From NCBI GenBank assembly GCA_049334165.1, contig JBEGHD010000003.1: 64,000 nucleotides of DNA; one strand, given 5' to 3'. Positions 42,304 through 53,026 of this stretch are shown piece by piece (within the stretch, counting starts at the first letter, position 1; every line of letters begins with the position of its first letter). Both the position numbers and the translations under genes were made by a program. The stretch is from JBEGHD01 sp049334165. Lineage in GTDB: Bacteria; Bacteroidota; Bacteroidia; Flavobacteriales_D; Sanyastnellaceae. The notes under the pieces were generated by a model that ran no database searches, was not told the DNA's origin, and worked only from the letters and a program-made list of their open reading frames with translations.

Positions 42304-45060
42304 ATGAATTTTAACCTCCCAACTTTTTGTCTATTTGTACTTCTACTGTTAAAAATCACCGTTGGCCACTCGCAGGATTATGAGTTTGCGGTAGAAGGAT
42401 TCACAAAAGAGATGGTTGTAAACTCCAGCGAAGTGGGCTTCCCAAGTGGAATCACCTTTGACGAAAACAACCAGGCTTACATTTGGACCAAGGAAGGGAA
42501 GGTCTTTGTGATGACGCCAGACGGTGAAGTTCTCCCCGACCCCATTTTGGATCTCACAGAGGAAGTTGGCAGCAATGGCGATCACGGCTTGCTCGGACTG
42601 GCACTCGACCCAAATTTCACAGAAAACGGGCTGATCTATCTCGCCTACAAGGTTGAAAGAAATTATCTGCTTTATTACGGCACTCCCGACTACGATCCGG
42701 AAAACACAATTTACGATGCAGCTTCAATTGGAAGGGTCACTCGCTACCAGGCAAATGTGGAAGACAACTTCCAATCGGTGGACCTCAGTTCGCGGTTCAT
42801 TCTATTAGGCGACTCGATTCACAACGGTGTTCCTCAGCTTCACACCTCGCATGGAATGGGCACGCTCGAGTTTGGTGATGACGGAACATTGCTCATCGGA
42901 ACTGGTGACGGCTCCACTTACAGTTGGCCCTACACAGGAGAAGGACCGCCCTACAACGGTGCCTTTGTAGAAAGTGCCCTGGAAGACGGCATTATTCCTC
43001 CTGAGCAGGAACGCGGCTCCTACCGCGCTCAGATGGTGCAGAGCTACAACGGAAAGATTCTCAGAATTGATCCCGAAACAGGCATGGGGCTTCCATCTAA
43101 CCCCTACTACGATCCACAAAACCCACATTCCGCACAGAGCAAGGTTTGGAGCCTGGGTTTCCGAAACCCTTACCGTTTTCGCATTCTTTCGGGAACTGGT
43201 TCTACAAACCCCGCTGACGGAGATCCGGGAACTATCTACATCGGTGATGTGGGCTCCGGGAAAAGAGAAGAAATCAACATCGCCAACAGACCTGAAATGA
43301 ACTTCGGATGGCCGCACTTTGAAGGAATATTACAGCACGAAACGTTTGTTTTTGCGCAGGCTCAAAACCTCTATGCGCCAAATCCACTTTACGGAACAGG
43401 CAGCTGTGAGCTAGAGTTTTTCCGTTTTGACGATTTGCTAAAGCAAGACCAACAAGGCAATGTAGTTTTTAGTCAGCCCTGCTCCCCGGATGACACCATT
43501 CCCTACCCTTACACCTTTGAGCACAGCACGCCAGCCATTACCTACACGAACAAATGGCAGAGCTCAAACACGCAGGGCTACATCCCGCAATACAATTCCG
43601 AAGGCGTTGCAGAGCCGCTTTCGATAGCCGATCCTGAAAGTGGAATTGAGTACGACAGCCTCGGTGGATACGCTGCCATTGGAGGCGATTTTTACAGTGG
43701 CGAGTCTTTTCCGCAAGACTATCACGAGCTTTTCTTTATAGCCGATTATGATGGCTGGATTAAAGCATTCGAAATTTCGGAAGATGGTGAGTTATTACTT
43801 ATGCGAGATTTTCTCGATCAGGAAGGATTCGCAATCTATCATATCGAATACAACCCTCACGAGGACGCACTCTACATTTTGGAATTTCCTGGTCACATAA
43901 AAAAAATCTATTTCGGGCAAAGTGAAGATCCGGTAGCTGAAATTGAACCCAACACAACCTTTGGCAACAGCCCGCTTTCGGTAACGCTGGATGGCAGTGG
44001 ATCTTATAGTCCGGTAGACAGCGAACTCACCTTCCAGTGGACAGTAGACGGTGAGGAATACACTGACGAAATTCTCGATCTTGAGCTGACCTCTGAAAGC
44101 AGCGACCCTGAAGAAATTGTGGCGAGCCTGGTGGTAAAAGACGAACTCGAACGGAAGGACAGCACCTCTGTGAGCATCTCGCTAAACAACTCACCTCCTG
44201 GAGTAGACATCGCTCCTTTCAACGAAGGTGAGTTCTATCCTCTAGATCACCCTTCTTCAATTCCACTCACGGCCTGGGTGAGCGACAGCGAAGAGAGCGA
44301 AAGCGACCTGAACCCTACCTGGACGGGAAACCTCCATCACAACACGCACTACCACATCGACATTACCCATGACCTTTTTTCAACGGTTTACAATCTGTCG
44401 ACAGTCGGCTGCCATGGCCCAACCTACTACTATAGAATTCAAATCGATGTAGAAGATAACTACGGACTGGCAACTACCGAGGAATTGGAGATCCATCCTT
44501 ACTGCGGGGAGGTGCCTACGCCAGCGTTCACAAACTTCGACTACTCTGTGGTGAACACGGGACCTCTACTCAGCTGGAATTCGACACACCCAGAAAACAT
44601 CGATAAAGTGATTGTTCTTCGTGGGAAAAATCAATTTGACCTCTACCCTATCGACACGGTACAGGTAAATGGCGACATCAGCAAAAACACTTACCTCGAT
44701 CACTATCCTCCAGGTCTCACAAACTACTACTCACTAAAAATCATGACAGAGGAAAACGTCTTTCGTTTTTCTAAAGTGAAGAAAGTTATTTCCAGCAATC
44801 GTTTCGAGGATTTTACGGTCTTCCCAAATCCGGCCGTGGATCAAGTGAGAGTTCTCAGCAAAGCTTACTCGGGACCGTTTAGAGTTCGACTGATTTCGAG
44901 CACTGGCCAACTTGTTTTGGACGAAGAGGGCACTTCTGAAAATAACATCGAGTTCGACCTTTCGGTAAGCGATTTTCAAGCTGGCATTTACTTCATCCAA
45001 CTCGAAACAAACAGCTTTACTTCGTCCAAAAAATTGATGATCGGCCAGCGGGAAGAATGA
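42304..45060 (+). CDS. PQQ-dependent sugar dehydrogenase-like protein with PKD and T9SS domain
   Basis: 918 aa. Signal peptide to about residue 23. Residues about 30-530 are a six-blade GSDH beta-propeller: SGITFDENNQAYIW, GDHGLLGLALDPNF, KVWSLGFRNPYRF, EEINIANRPEMNFGWPHFEG. A PKD-like domain follows (about 540-630), then a fibronectin-like part, and a type A sorting domain (FPNPAVDQVRVLS to the end). It should be exported by T9SS and oxidise sugars or bind them at the surface. Confidence 0.88.
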   Translation: MNFNLPTFCLFVLLLLKITVGHSQDYEFAVEGFTKEMVVNSSEVGFPSGITFDENNQAYIWTKEGKVFVMTPDGEVLPDPILDLTEEVGSNGDHGLLGLALDPNFTENGLIYLAYKVERNYLLYYGTPDYDPENTIYDAASIGRVTRYQANVEDNFQSVDLSSRFILLGDSIHNGVPQLHTSHGMGTLEFGDDGTLLIGTGDGSTYSWPYTGEGPPYNGAFVESALEDGIIPPEQERGSYRAQMVQSYNGKILRIDPETGMGLPSNPYYDPQNPHSAQSKVWSLGFRNPYRFRILSGTGSTNPADGDPGTIYIGDVGSGKREEINIANRPEMNFGWPHFEGILQHETFVFAQAQNLYAPNPLYGTGSCELEFFRFDDLLKQDQQGNVVFSQPCSPDDTIPYPYTFEHSTPAITYTNKWQSSNTQGYIPQYNSEGVAEPLSIADPESGIEYDSLGGYAAIGGDFYSGESFPQDYHELFFIADYDGWIKAFEISEDGELLLMRDFLDQEGFAIYHIEYNPHEDALYILEFPGHIKKIYFGQSEDPVAEIEPNTTFGNSPLSVTLDGSGSYSPVDSELTFQWTVDGEEYTDEILDLELTSESSDPEEIVASLVVKDELERKDSTSVSISLNNSPPGVDIAPFNEGEFYPLDHPSSIPLTAWVSDSEESESDLNPTWTGNLHHNTHYHIDITHDLFSTVYNLSTVGCHGPTYYYRIQIDVEDNYGLATTEELEIHPYCGEVPTPAFTNFDYSVVNTGPLLSWNSTHPENIDKVIVLRGKNQFDLYPIDTVQVNGDISKNTYLDHYPPGLTNYYSLKIMTEENVFRFSKVKKVISSNRFEDFTVFPNPAVDQVRVLSKAYSGPFRVRLISSTGQLVLDEEGTSENNIEFDLSVSDFQAGIYFIQLETNSFTSSKKLMIGQREE

Positions 45061-45337
45061 TTTTTCATTCAGTAGTTTATTAGCTTAGTTTTCTGTTGTT
45101 TGGTTACTACTGCAAAACCATCAAGGTGTTGCAAGCAGTGGCCTTCGTAGCTTCAGTTAAGAATGGGTTTCAGCTTGTCCTTTCCTCGAAAGAATAAGGA
45201 CCTCCAATTAGTTTTCTTTAAAAGGCAATTAAAGAGATTAATTTTTTAAGAAACCTACCCTTTCAGAATCAATCCTATAAATCTTCTTCCTTATTTCGAG
45301 GGTAGAGTAAATACTAACCCTGTATGCACAGAAACAA

Positions 45338-45367
45338 AAAAGGCGGGCTCAAACGAGCCCGCCTTTT
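45338..45367. terminator. Bidirectional terminator in a 333-bp gene-free stretch
   Basis: AAAAGGCGGGCTC (45338-45350) and GAGCCCGCCTTTT (45355-45367) form a perfect 13-bp stem with a 4-base loop. It serves the convergent genes ending at 45060 and 45394. Nothing else is seen in 45061-45393. Confidence 0.92.
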
Positions 45368-45393
45368 CAGATTTATAAGATCAGATCTAAAAC

Positions 45394-48138
45394 TTATTCT
45401 TTGATCAATCTTTCTACGTATTGGTTTCCAGCGGCAGATACTTCTACGAAGTAAACACCTGAAGGAAGATCGCTCATATTGATTTCTACCTGAGTAGCTG
45501 CATCAATTCCAACAGTCTTCACAACTTTTCCAACCATGTCGAGTACTCTCACACCTTCAATTGTTTCAGAGGCAGTGAGTGTAACGTTTCCATTAGTTGG
45601 GTTTGGATAGAGGCTGTAGTCGATAGCATCATTTTCATCAATTCCAGTTTCTCTTGTAAATGAAATACAGAACTGACCAGTAGTGCCACCCCATCCATCA
45701 ACCTGCATGAAGTAAGTAACACCCTCTTCTGTGGCAAAAGTTGTTCCTGCAAGGTAGTTCTGCGCACCGAAGTCAATGTCTTCATTACAAGCTACTTCAG
45801 TCAAGCTTCCACAAGACCCTTCGTAGATCGCAATTTGAGTGTCATCGTTGTGTGGTTCTGCAGTTCCTTCGCAGTCCATCGTTTCAATGAAGTAAGTTTC
45901 ACCGTCACCTTCAAACGTGAACCAAACGTTACCTTCTAAAGACTCATCGTCAAAGCAAGAACCTGGCTCGTCATTTTCACCTACAGTTGCTCCAATGTTT
46001 GTAGAAACATCTGAGTAAGCTGATTGACCTGGCTCAAGTCCGAGAAGATCAGAAAGATCTGTAGCTCCGTCACACTCGTCATTTGGAAGTGGCTCAGTTG
46101 CCATAGTCACCTGAATCTGGAAGTTACCGGTTGTGCCATCCCATCCATCAACCTGGATGTAAACTACAGTTCCTGCAGTAAGACCTTCAAGGTTCATTGT
46201 AGAAAGATAGTTAGTCGAACTCACGTCATCTCCACAACCAATTTCTGTCAATTCACCATCGCAGTCACCTGTGTAAGCTGCAAGCTGAGTATCGTCATTA
46301 TCCAGAACTTCGAGGTCGGTAGTTACACCGTAGTCTCCGTCTTCTGGAACTGTGAATTCGAACCAAACGTCTCCGTCTGCTCCGTCATCCGTCCAGCAGC
46401 TACCGATTACTGTTTCATCAAAGATTTCAGCATCGGTGTTGTCACCTTCGATAGTCGCGTCAAACTCGAGAGCAAATGCAGTACAAGGACCTCCGTTGTC
46501 GAATGGACAAACGCTTACGTCATCTACGTAGTAAGTACGTGAAGCCTCATCCGCTCCGTCACCACCAGCTGGGTAGTAATCAATTGCTGAAAGGTTCATG
46601 TCATCAGCGCTTTGGATTTGGTTTACGAAAGTTCCATCGATGTAGATGTTAACCACTTCCTGATCAACATCAGCAGTGAGACGAACTTCGAACCACTCAC
46701 CTTGTGGGTAGTCACCAAATTCTTCAGTTACAGCACCGGCATCAGTTACGATTTCTCCGGTACCATCAGCGTTCATGTAGCACTCGAAAACGAAAACGTT
46801 ACCTGGTGTAGCATTCCCCTGAAGGTTCCAGTAAGCTGAAGATCCAGTAGGCACGTACATCATTTTAGTTACTTCCCACATTCCAGTAGTAGCATCTCCC
46901 AAAAGAAGGAGTGCATCTGTAGCATCGCCAGTAACAATCACTGAGTTAGATCCAGAGTTGGCCTGAGCTGTAGAGATTTGTACATCCTCTGCAGTTCCGG
47001 CACCGCCACCACTCCAGGTAGCCCAGTTGTCACTGTTTTCTGCGAGGTAGTCACCATCAGCAAAGCTTTCGAAATCTTCGTCTTCAATAGCGCATTCGTT
47101 TGGTGGCTCAACAACAGTTGTGTTTGTAGTGGCCATGTCGTTGGCTGTGTCAACGTCTCCATCTACGGCAACCTGAGCAGTGAGCTCAACTTCACCGAGA
47201 ACTGTAGGAACGTAGTTGAATTCAACAGTCGCTGTAGCTCCTGAAGCGATGTTGGCAGCAGTAGTTGCTACTTCAGTTCCGTCTTCAAGAAGGCTAACAA
47301 TAACATCCTGCTCGTTGAGGTCTCCGAGGTTTTCGATCTCAGCAGAAACCACAGAAGCAATTCCAAGCTGAGTTTCAGCTGGTGCAGTCACGCTGTTTAC
47401 AGCGATGTCTGTGTCTCCTACTGGCTCTGGGTAAGAACCTACGATAGAGATGTTTGGCCATCCTGTTGTTCCTTCAAAGAAATTCTGGAAATCAGTTGTT
47501 TCCAAAGCAGGAGGATCTTCCGTGTTGTATGTAAAAACATAACTGCGGCAAAGTTCATTGGGAACTGCATCCCACAGAAGCGCAGAAGGTGCAGTAGTAG
47601 GATCTCCGTCCCAGCTGACAGTTGTTAGAGACACGAAGAAAGGTCCGGTCACATCCAATCCTCCACCGCTGATACCTAAGTCAGTAGGGTAGAATCCAGA
47701 GTCATCCATTACTTGTGACAATGTTCCTGAAGTCCAAAGCTCTGAACCAACAGTGTGGCAGCCATCACCACCATCTACTGCTTCCCAGATTTTTACTACA
47801 TATTCGAAAGTTCCAGGTGCACTATCAATACCGTTAAAAATAGATGCATCAGCAAGGTTCAAACGAATTGTGTCTACTGTGTAGGTGTATGGGGCTTCCA
47901 GGAAGCATCCCGGATCACCAGCATCACCAGACCCAGCAGGATCAAACATGACGGCCATACCCTGATCTGCTTGTCCCCAAATACCTACGGATCCAGCTGC
48001 AATTCCGCCCTGCATGTTAGTTATTTCACACGTTGTTTGTGCCTGAGTGTAACCACCAAAGGCAACTGCCATCAGTAGTGCTCCCATAACACTAAAAACT
48101 TTTCTTCCGGCATTACGCCAAGAGTATCTGTTTTTCAT
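45394..48138 (-). CDS. T9SS-secreted protein with CARDB and PPC-like repeats
   Basis: 914 aa. Signal peptide (VFSVMGALLMAVAFGGYTQA). Around residues 240-345 is a CARDB domain (DIAVNSVTAPAETQLGIASV). A lectin/laminin-G-like segment follows (about 350-540). Then two tandem pre-peptidase C-terminal-like domains (WFEFTVPEDGDYGVTTD and WFTFEGDGETYFIETMD), and a type A sorting domain (YPNPTNGNVTLTAS). No catalytic motif. Very acidic; probably a surface adhesin or structural protein. Confidence 0.88.
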   Translation of the reverse strand: MKNRYSWRNAGRKVFSVMGALLMAVAFGGYTQAQTTCEITNMQGGIAAGSVGIWGQADQGMAVMFDPAGSGDAGDPGCFLEAPYTYTVDTIRLNLADASIFNGIDSAPGTFEYVVKIWEAVDGGDGCHTVGSELWTSGTLSQVMDDSGFYPTDLGISGGGLDVTGPFFVSLTTVSWDGDPTTAPSALLWDAVPNELCRSYVFTYNTEDPPALETTDFQNFFEGTTGWPNISIVGSYPEPVGDTDIAVNSVTAPAETQLGIASVVSAEIENLGDLNEQDVIVSLLEDGTEVATTAANIASGATATVEFNYVPTVLGEVELTAQVAVDGDVDTANDMATTNTTVVEPPNECAIEDEDFESFADGDYLAENSDNWATWSGGGAGTAEDVQISTAQANSGSNSVIVTGDATDALLLLGDATTGMWEVTKMMYVPTGSSAYWNLQGNATPGNVFVFECYMNADGTGEIVTDAGAVTEEFGDYPQGEWFEVRLTADVDQEVVNIYIDGTFVNQIQSADDMNLSAIDYYPAGGDGADEASRTYYVDDVSVCPFDNGGPCTAFALEFDATIEGDNTDAEIFDETVIGSCWTDDGADGDVWFEFTVPEDGDYGVTTDLEVLDNDDTQLAAYTGDCDGELTEIGCGDDVSSTNYLSTMNLEGLTAGTVVYIQVDGWDGTTGNFQIQVTMATEPLPNDECDGATDLSDLLGLEPGQSAYSDVSTNIGATVGENDEPGSCFDDESLEGNVWFTFEGDGETYFIETMDCEGTAEPHNDDTQIAIYEGSCGSLTEVACNEDIDFGAQNYLAGTTFATEEGVTYFMQVDGWGGTTGQFCISFTRETGIDENDAIDYSLYPNPTNGNVTLTASETIEGVRVLDMVGKVVKTVGIDAATQVEINMSDLPSGVYFVEVSAAGNQYVERLIKE

Positions 48139-48478
48139 AATGATTAATTTAGGTTTACTAATAAATACTTTATCCTTAACACACTGTTAAGACTCCGCAA
48201 CTTAATAAAAAGTTTTCTGGTTTTAAATCGGAATCATCCAATTTCGCAAGGACTATTTAATAACCGATTGTTAACATCTTTTACTACAAACAACTAGACT
48301 CTGCCGTCTGATTAAAGATTAGAGCGATCCACTTCTTTCACGCCACTAACCAAATTGTAATCCACCCCGAAGAACACAATTTTCAGAAGCCGTCATTTTA
48401 CAACCCGTTTTATGCCAATTTCTCCTAAATCTATTATTTTACCTTTCGTAGAAACTTCATTCTAAAACAGATTTTGAC
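48139..48478. other. Intergenic region between divergent genes
   Basis: 340 bases without a gene. It must carry promoters for both sides. A near-match to the -7 box (TACCTTTC at 48440-48447) lies 31 bases before the 48479 gene; none is clear for the minus gene. Confidence 0.5.
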
Positions 48479-48919
48479 ATGACTGGAATACAAAAATCAA
48501 ATTTGAACTATTCTCATTTACCTCCTGCTTTAGTATTGATGAGTCTTACAGTGGTCAGTGCTATTTTGATTCAGGTAAAAGCACCGCTTGCCATTTTGAT
48601 CTTTCCACCTTCGATTGCTGCATTTATGATTTACCTATTCCCGGTAATTCCCGTTCGCCTGTTTGCTAAAAAGCGATTGTCGAGACGCATGCTCTGGCGC
48701 CCCATCATGTTTGCAATCTGCTTCCTGATTTTTTCATCAGTGCTCTTCTTCAGACAATACTTATTGCTGCCAGCCTGGATTGAGACTGCTGGATTGTTAG
48801 CTGGAGCAGGATTTTTCTTGTTCGAAACTCCCACAATCATTCGAAACTTCGATAAGTGGCAATTTAAAACCTACCTTTTTGTAGGCATAGCTTACCTCTC
48901 CATGTGGAGTTGGCTCTAA
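48479..48919 (+). CDS. Hypothetical small membrane protein
   Basis: 146 aa with four hydrophobic segments (VLMSLTVVSAILIQV, FPPSIAAFMIYLFPV, IMFAICFLIFSSVLFF, TYLFVGIAYLSMWSWL). No family recognised. Ends 12 bases from the convergent ABC permease gene. Confidence 0.7.
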   Translation: MTGIQKSNLNYSHLPPALVLMSLTVVSAILIQVKAPLAILIFPPSIAAFMIYLFPVIPVRLFAKKRLSRRMLWRPIMFAICFLIFSSVLFFRQYLLLPAWIETAGLLAGAGFFLFETPTIIRNFDKWQFKTYLFVGIAYLSMWSWL

Positions 48920-48931
48920 GCTCAGGCACTT

Positions 48932-51481
48932 CTACTCCTCCTGTCTCAAAACTTCCAGTGGCGGATTGTTGGTCACCTTACGGATGTTACTCAACCCGAT
49001 GAGCATTGTGAAGAAAATGATCAAAAGCCAGGTGATCAGGAGCGGCACCACTGGCGGCAAGAAAGTAGTTTCAAAAACGTAAGCTGCCAATCCCCAGCCT
49101 ACCGACAAGGCGATGAGCAACCCGGTGAAACCGGCCAGCATTCCGAGCATCAGATACTCCACTGAATTGATTCTGAAAATCTGTTTCCTGCTTGCACCGA
49201 GGGTTCGCAACAGCACACTTTCTTTCATTCGTTGAAGACGACTAATGAGCACAGATCCAATCAGTACGATCAATCCGGTGAGGATACTGAAAAACGCCAT
49301 GAAACGAATCACAAAAGAAACTTTGGTGACCACGGCATCTACCGTTTCGAGGATCAACTCAAGGTCGATGATGGACACGTTGGGAAACTCCGAAACCACC
49401 GCTTGCTGGTAACGAGCCGATTCTTCCGGTGAGTCGAACCGTGTCATCAAAACATGAAACTTGGGCGCTTGCTCCAAAACACCTTCGGGAAACAAAACAA
49501 AGAAATTGGTTTGTACACGCTGCCAGTCGATGTTGCGAATGCTACCAACGTAGGTGTCGATAATCGCTCCCTGAACGTTGAAAGAAACCTTGTCGCCTAT
49601 CTCGAGCTGCATGTCGCGGGCGCGTTCGTCTTCTATAGAAATGAAAATGGAGTCGCCAGGGTTTTCTACCCTTCCGCGGTATTCGCCATCTACAATTTTC
49701 TCCGATTCCGAAAGCGTGTCGCGGTAGGTCACACGATACTCTCTGCGCAACACCCAGTTTGGAATGGTAGAAGTGGTGTCTTCGCGGAGTTTGGCCACTG
49801 GCTGTCCTTTGAGCGAGTGAATTTTCATGGTGACAATCGGAACCATTTGCTTCACGGGCAATCCCTGGTCCTGGGTCAGCTCTCTCACTTCTTCCACCTG
49901 ATCGTCCTGAATATCGAACAAAACCATGTTGGGACGACCTTCCGGAGCAGCGCTGAATTTCACTTTATCGAGCAACACGCTTTGTGTCATCAAAAGTGTG
50001 GTGATCAAAGCCGTTCCCAAACCGATGGTGACCACGAGAATTAGAGTCTGATTATTTGGCCTGAACAAGTTAGCCAGTCCCTGACGAAAAACGAAGGAGC
50101 TTTTTCGAGGGAAAAACCTCCTTACCAAAAACATGATAGCACGAGCGATGAGCACCAAAACTCCAAAGGCCACGAACAATCCGGCCGTGAAGATGGCAGC
50201 CCGGAACCAATTGTTGAGCTGCAAAAAGGCAAAGAGATAAATAAAAATGACGATGCCTCCGTAGACTAAATATTTTTCAGAACCTCCAACACCTTCTCCG
50301 GCAGACGTTCTCAAAGCTCTAAGTGGCGAGACTTTGCGAATAGCCAAAAGTGGAATGAGCGCAAACAAAACGGAAGTAATCAACCCGAGCATGATTCCCT
50401 GAAAAACCGAAGTCCAACTAATTGCGAGTTCCACTTCAAATGGTAGGAAGCCCTCAAAAAGAGAAGGTAAAAAGTACTGAACTACAATCCCCAGCCCTGC
50501 TCCTATTGTCCCGCCAACAAGTCCCATCACAGCCACCTGGATAAGGAAAATCTGCATACTCTGTCGGCCACTCGCTCCAAGGCAGCGCAAGATCGCCACG
50601 CTTTTCACTTTCTCTTTAATGTAAATATGCACCGAGCTGGCAACGCCAAGACAGCCGAGCAGGAGCGCGATGAAAGCCGTTAGGTTTAAAAACCCGGTGA
50701 GATCGGAATACGTATCGCCAACTTCTTCTTTCCTCTCTTCCACGTCATCGTAGCGCAGGTCCTTGTTGGCTTCAAGGCGCGGTTCGATTTCGTTTTTAAA
50801 TCGTGTTGGATCAAAATTTTCCGGATACTTGAGATAGAGGATGTATTCGATGCGACTTCCTTTTTGCATCAGTCCGGAACCTTCGAGCGAAGAAAGTTCC
50901 ACAAAAACCGGTGGTGCCACAGTGGACGCAATTCCCGACTGGCCAGGAACAGAGAGCACTTCTCCGTCAATTTCGTAAGTGTTTTTTCCGACTTTCACAC
51001 TGTCACCCACTTCGGCATCGAACTGCAGCATAAGGGTTTGGTCAACGAGCGCAACGTTTTCTCCTCCGATCCTCTTCCCGTTTCTGGCAGGTGCTGTTTC
51101 GAGCGATCCGTAAAAAGGGAAACCATCCTCAACCGCTCTGATGTTGACGAGTCGCGTTCCTCCCGTGCCCGGAAAAAGTACCATGGAGGCGAAGTTCACC
51201 TCGCGCACCATCTCCATCTCGAGCGAGTCGAAAAAATTGTAAATATCCTGTGGAATCGGTTGTCTGCTTTCTACCTCGAGATCGGCTCCGAGTAGTTCTT
51301 TTGCCTCTCCATTAATTTGCCCCTTGAGGTTTTCGCCAAAGCTGTTGATCGACACCAGAGCTGCAATTCCGAGCACAATGCTGCTCATGAAAAGTAAAAG
51401 CCTGCCGCGATTTTTTCGACCATCGCGCAAAGCCATTTTCCAGGTCCAACTCCAGTTGTTTTGCTGCTTTTCTCTCATCAT
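48932..51481 (-). CDS. ABC transporter permease, FtsX-like (YbbP-type)
   Basis: 849 aa with two FtsX permease domains: an N-terminal helix and MacB-like periplasmic part, FtsX block around residues 265-395 (AFIALLLGCLGVASSVHIYI), a central membrane pair, and a second block at 710-845 (SILTGLIVLIGSVLISRLQR). It is the partner of the ATPase whose stop overlaps its start. YbbA-YbbP systems export or extract lipophilic molecules. Confidence 0.9.
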   Translation of the reverse strand: MMREKQQNNWSWTWKMALRDGRKNRGRLLLFMSSIVLGIAALVSINSFGENLKGQINGEAKELLGADLEVESRQPIPQDIYNFFDSLEMEMVREVNFASMVLFPGTGGTRLVNIRAVEDGFPFYGSLETAPARNGKRIGGENVALVDQTLMLQFDAEVGDSVKVGKNTYEIDGEVLSVPGQSGIASTVAPPVFVELSSLEGSGLMQKGSRIEYILYLKYPENFDPTRFKNEIEPRLEANKDLRYDDVEERKEEVGDTYSDLTGFLNLTAFIALLLGCLGVASSVHIYIKEKVKSVAILRCLGASGRQSMQIFLIQVAVMGLVGGTIGAGLGIVVQYFLPSLFEGFLPFEVELAISWTSVFQGIMLGLITSVLFALIPLLAIRKVSPLRALRTSAGEGVGGSEKYLVYGGIVIFIYLFAFLQLNNWFRAAIFTAGLFVAFGVLVLIARAIMFLVRRFFPRKSSFVFRQGLANLFRPNNQTLILVVTIGLGTALITTLLMTQSVLLDKVKFSAAPEGRPNMVLFDIQDDQVEEVRELTQDQGLPVKQMVPIVTMKIHSLKGQPVAKLREDTTSTIPNWVLRREYRVTYRDTLSESEKIVDGEYRGRVENPGDSIFISIEDERARDMQLEIGDKVSFNVQGAIIDTYVGSIRNIDWQRVQTNFFVLFPEGVLEQAPKFHVLMTRFDSPEESARYQQAVVSEFPNVSIIDLELILETVDAVVTKVSFVIRFMAFFSILTGLIVLIGSVLISRLQRMKESVLLRTLGASRKQIFRINSVEYLMLGMLAGFTGLLIALSVGWGLAAYVFETTFLPPVVPLLITWLLIIFFTMLIGLSNIRKVTNNPPLEVLRQEE

Positions 51482-52173
51482 CAGTCTACCTTCGCGCTTT
51501 CGGTCTTCTCCAAACGGCCGCCTTTCATGCGGAAAATTTTGTCTGTTCTGCGAGCAAGCTCAAGGTCGTGTGTCACCAAAACTAGCGTAGTCCCCAACTC
51601 CTTATTCAAGTCAAAAATGAGTTGCTCAATTTTTTCACCGGTTTCTTCGTCCAGATTTCCGGTTGGCTCATCGGCAAAAAGAATTTTGGGATTGTTCGAA
51701 AATGCCCGGGCAATAGAAACTCTCTGCTGCTCTCCGCCAGATAGCTGAGATGGATAGTGACTAAGTCGATCGCCAAGTCCGACTTTCTCGAGAAGTTCCC
51801 TAGCCTTCTTGTCTGCGTTTTTCTCTCCCTGAAGCTCAACGGGTATCATTACATTTTCGAAAGCTGTGAGTGTTGGAAGCAAATTGAAGTTTTGAAAAAT
51901 GAAGCCGACATTTCTGTTGCGCACTGCTGCGCGCTCATCTTCATTGAGGTTTTCCAGTGACTCACCACTCAGTGAAACGCTGCCCGAAGAGGCTCCATCG
52001 AGACCGGCACAAAGTCCCAGCAGGGTGGTTTTTCCGCTCCCTGATGGCCCCACAATGGCACAACTTGATCCAGCTTCTATCTCGAAGCTTACATCATCCA
52101 AAACCTTGAGGTCTTTAGATCCGCTTTGGTAAACTTTCGTGAGGTTCTTTACGCTTAAAATTGATTCATTCAT
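51481..52173 (-). CDS. ABC transporter ATPase (LolD/YbbA-like)
   Basis: 230 aa. Walker A GPSGSGKTTLLG, Q loop FIFQNFNLLPTLTAFENVMI, signature LSGGEQQRVSIARA, Walker B ILFADEPTGNLD. This is the MacB/LolD subclass that works mechanically with FtsX-like permeases. Translationally coupled to the permease; divergent from the esterase as in the tesA-ybbA-ybbP cluster of Enterobacteria. Confidence 0.92.
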   Translation of the reverse strand: MNESILSVKNLTKVYQSGSKDLKVLDDVSFEIEAGSSCAIVGPSGSGKTTLLGLCAGLDGASSGSVSLSGESLENLNEDERAAVRNRNVGFIFQNFNLLPTLTAFENVMIPVELQGEKNADKKARELLEKVGLGDRLSHYPSQLSGGEQQRVSIARAFSNNPKILFADEPTGNLDEETGEKIEQLIFDLNKELGTTLVLVTHDLELARRTDKIFRMKGGRLEKTESAKVD

Positions 52174-52257
52174 TCCACTGCCAATTGAGAATTTCCCCAG
52201 TTGAAACCCCGAAACAGATGTAATGTTTCAGCGTCATTTTTACTACTTTTCGAGCCG

Positions 52258-52968
52258 ATGAAATTAAGATACTTTTTTTACGCGGCAATCCTGACACTAC
52301 TCACTGTCAGTCAATCTTGTAACTCCAGCGAGAAGCAAAACACCAAAACCACTCAGCCCCAAAGCGAAAGCACTGACGAGCAAACTTCCGAAAAAGGAAA
52401 AACCATCTTGTTCTTCGGAAACAGTCTCACAGCCGGATACGGTGTAGAAGAAGGCGAAGGTTTTGCAGAAATTATTGGCAAAAAACTCGACTCTTTGGGT
52501 TATGACTACCGCGTGATTAACGCAGGCATTTCCGGGGAAACTACATCGAGTGGTTTGCGCAGAGTCGACTGGGTGATGAGCAAGCAGGAGGTAGATGTTT
52601 TTGTACTCGAGCTCGGAGCCAACGATGGCCTAAGAGGAATCCCAACTTCTGTCACCAGATCAAACCTTTACGAAATCATAGACAAGGTTCGAGAGGCGCA
52701 GCCAGACGTCAAAATTGTACTTGCTGGCATGATGGTGCCACCAAACATGGGACAGAGTTACAGCGATGACTTCCAGAGCATTTTCCCAGATGTTGCCGAT
52801 ACAGCCAATGTTGAACTCATTCCATTTCTACTCAAAGATGTAGGAGGTATAGACTCGCTCAATCAAGACGATGGCATCCACCCCAACCCCAAAGGACATC
52901 GCATTTTGGCAAAAAACACATGGGATGTTTTAAAGGATGTTATTGAAAAGGAAAAATCTGCCGAGTAG
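52258..52968 (+). CDS. GDSL-type arylesterase/lysophospholipase lipoprotein (TesA-like)
   Basis: 236 aa from ATG 52258, which gives a clean lipoprotein signal (YAAILTLLTVSQSC); an upstream TTG would add 19 residues. SGNH blocks: FFGNSLTAGYG with the catalytic Ser, NAGISGETTSSGL, ELGANDGLRG and DGIHPNPKGH with Asp and His. It hydrolyses esters or thioesters in the periplasm. Divergent ABC neighbours match the TesA context. Confidence 0.9.
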   Translation: MKLRYFFYAAILTLLTVSQSCNSSEKQNTKTTQPQSESTDEQTSEKGKTILFFGNSLTAGYGVEEGEGFAEIIGKKLDSLGYDYRVINAGISGETTSSGLRRVDWVMSKQEVDVFVLELGANDGLRGIPTSVTRSNLYEIIDKVREAQPDVKIVLAGMMVPPNMGQSYSDDFQSIFPDVADTANVELIPFLLKDVGGIDSLNQDDGIHPNPKGHRILAKNTWDVLKDVIEKEKSAE

Positions 52969-53026
52969 TTTACGACTCCTTACTCTTCCTGCGATTTCAA
53001 TTCTGACAACCATTCTAATTCACGGC

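Noticed and set aside
46024..46542. 172-codon plus-strand frame
   Set aside because: Antisense to the CARDB/PPC protein; composition mirrors that gene and no family is recognised.
45549..48078. Many open frames opposite and within the T9SS protein gene
   Set aside because: They are shadows of the strongly biased codons of the real minus-strand gene and show no domains.
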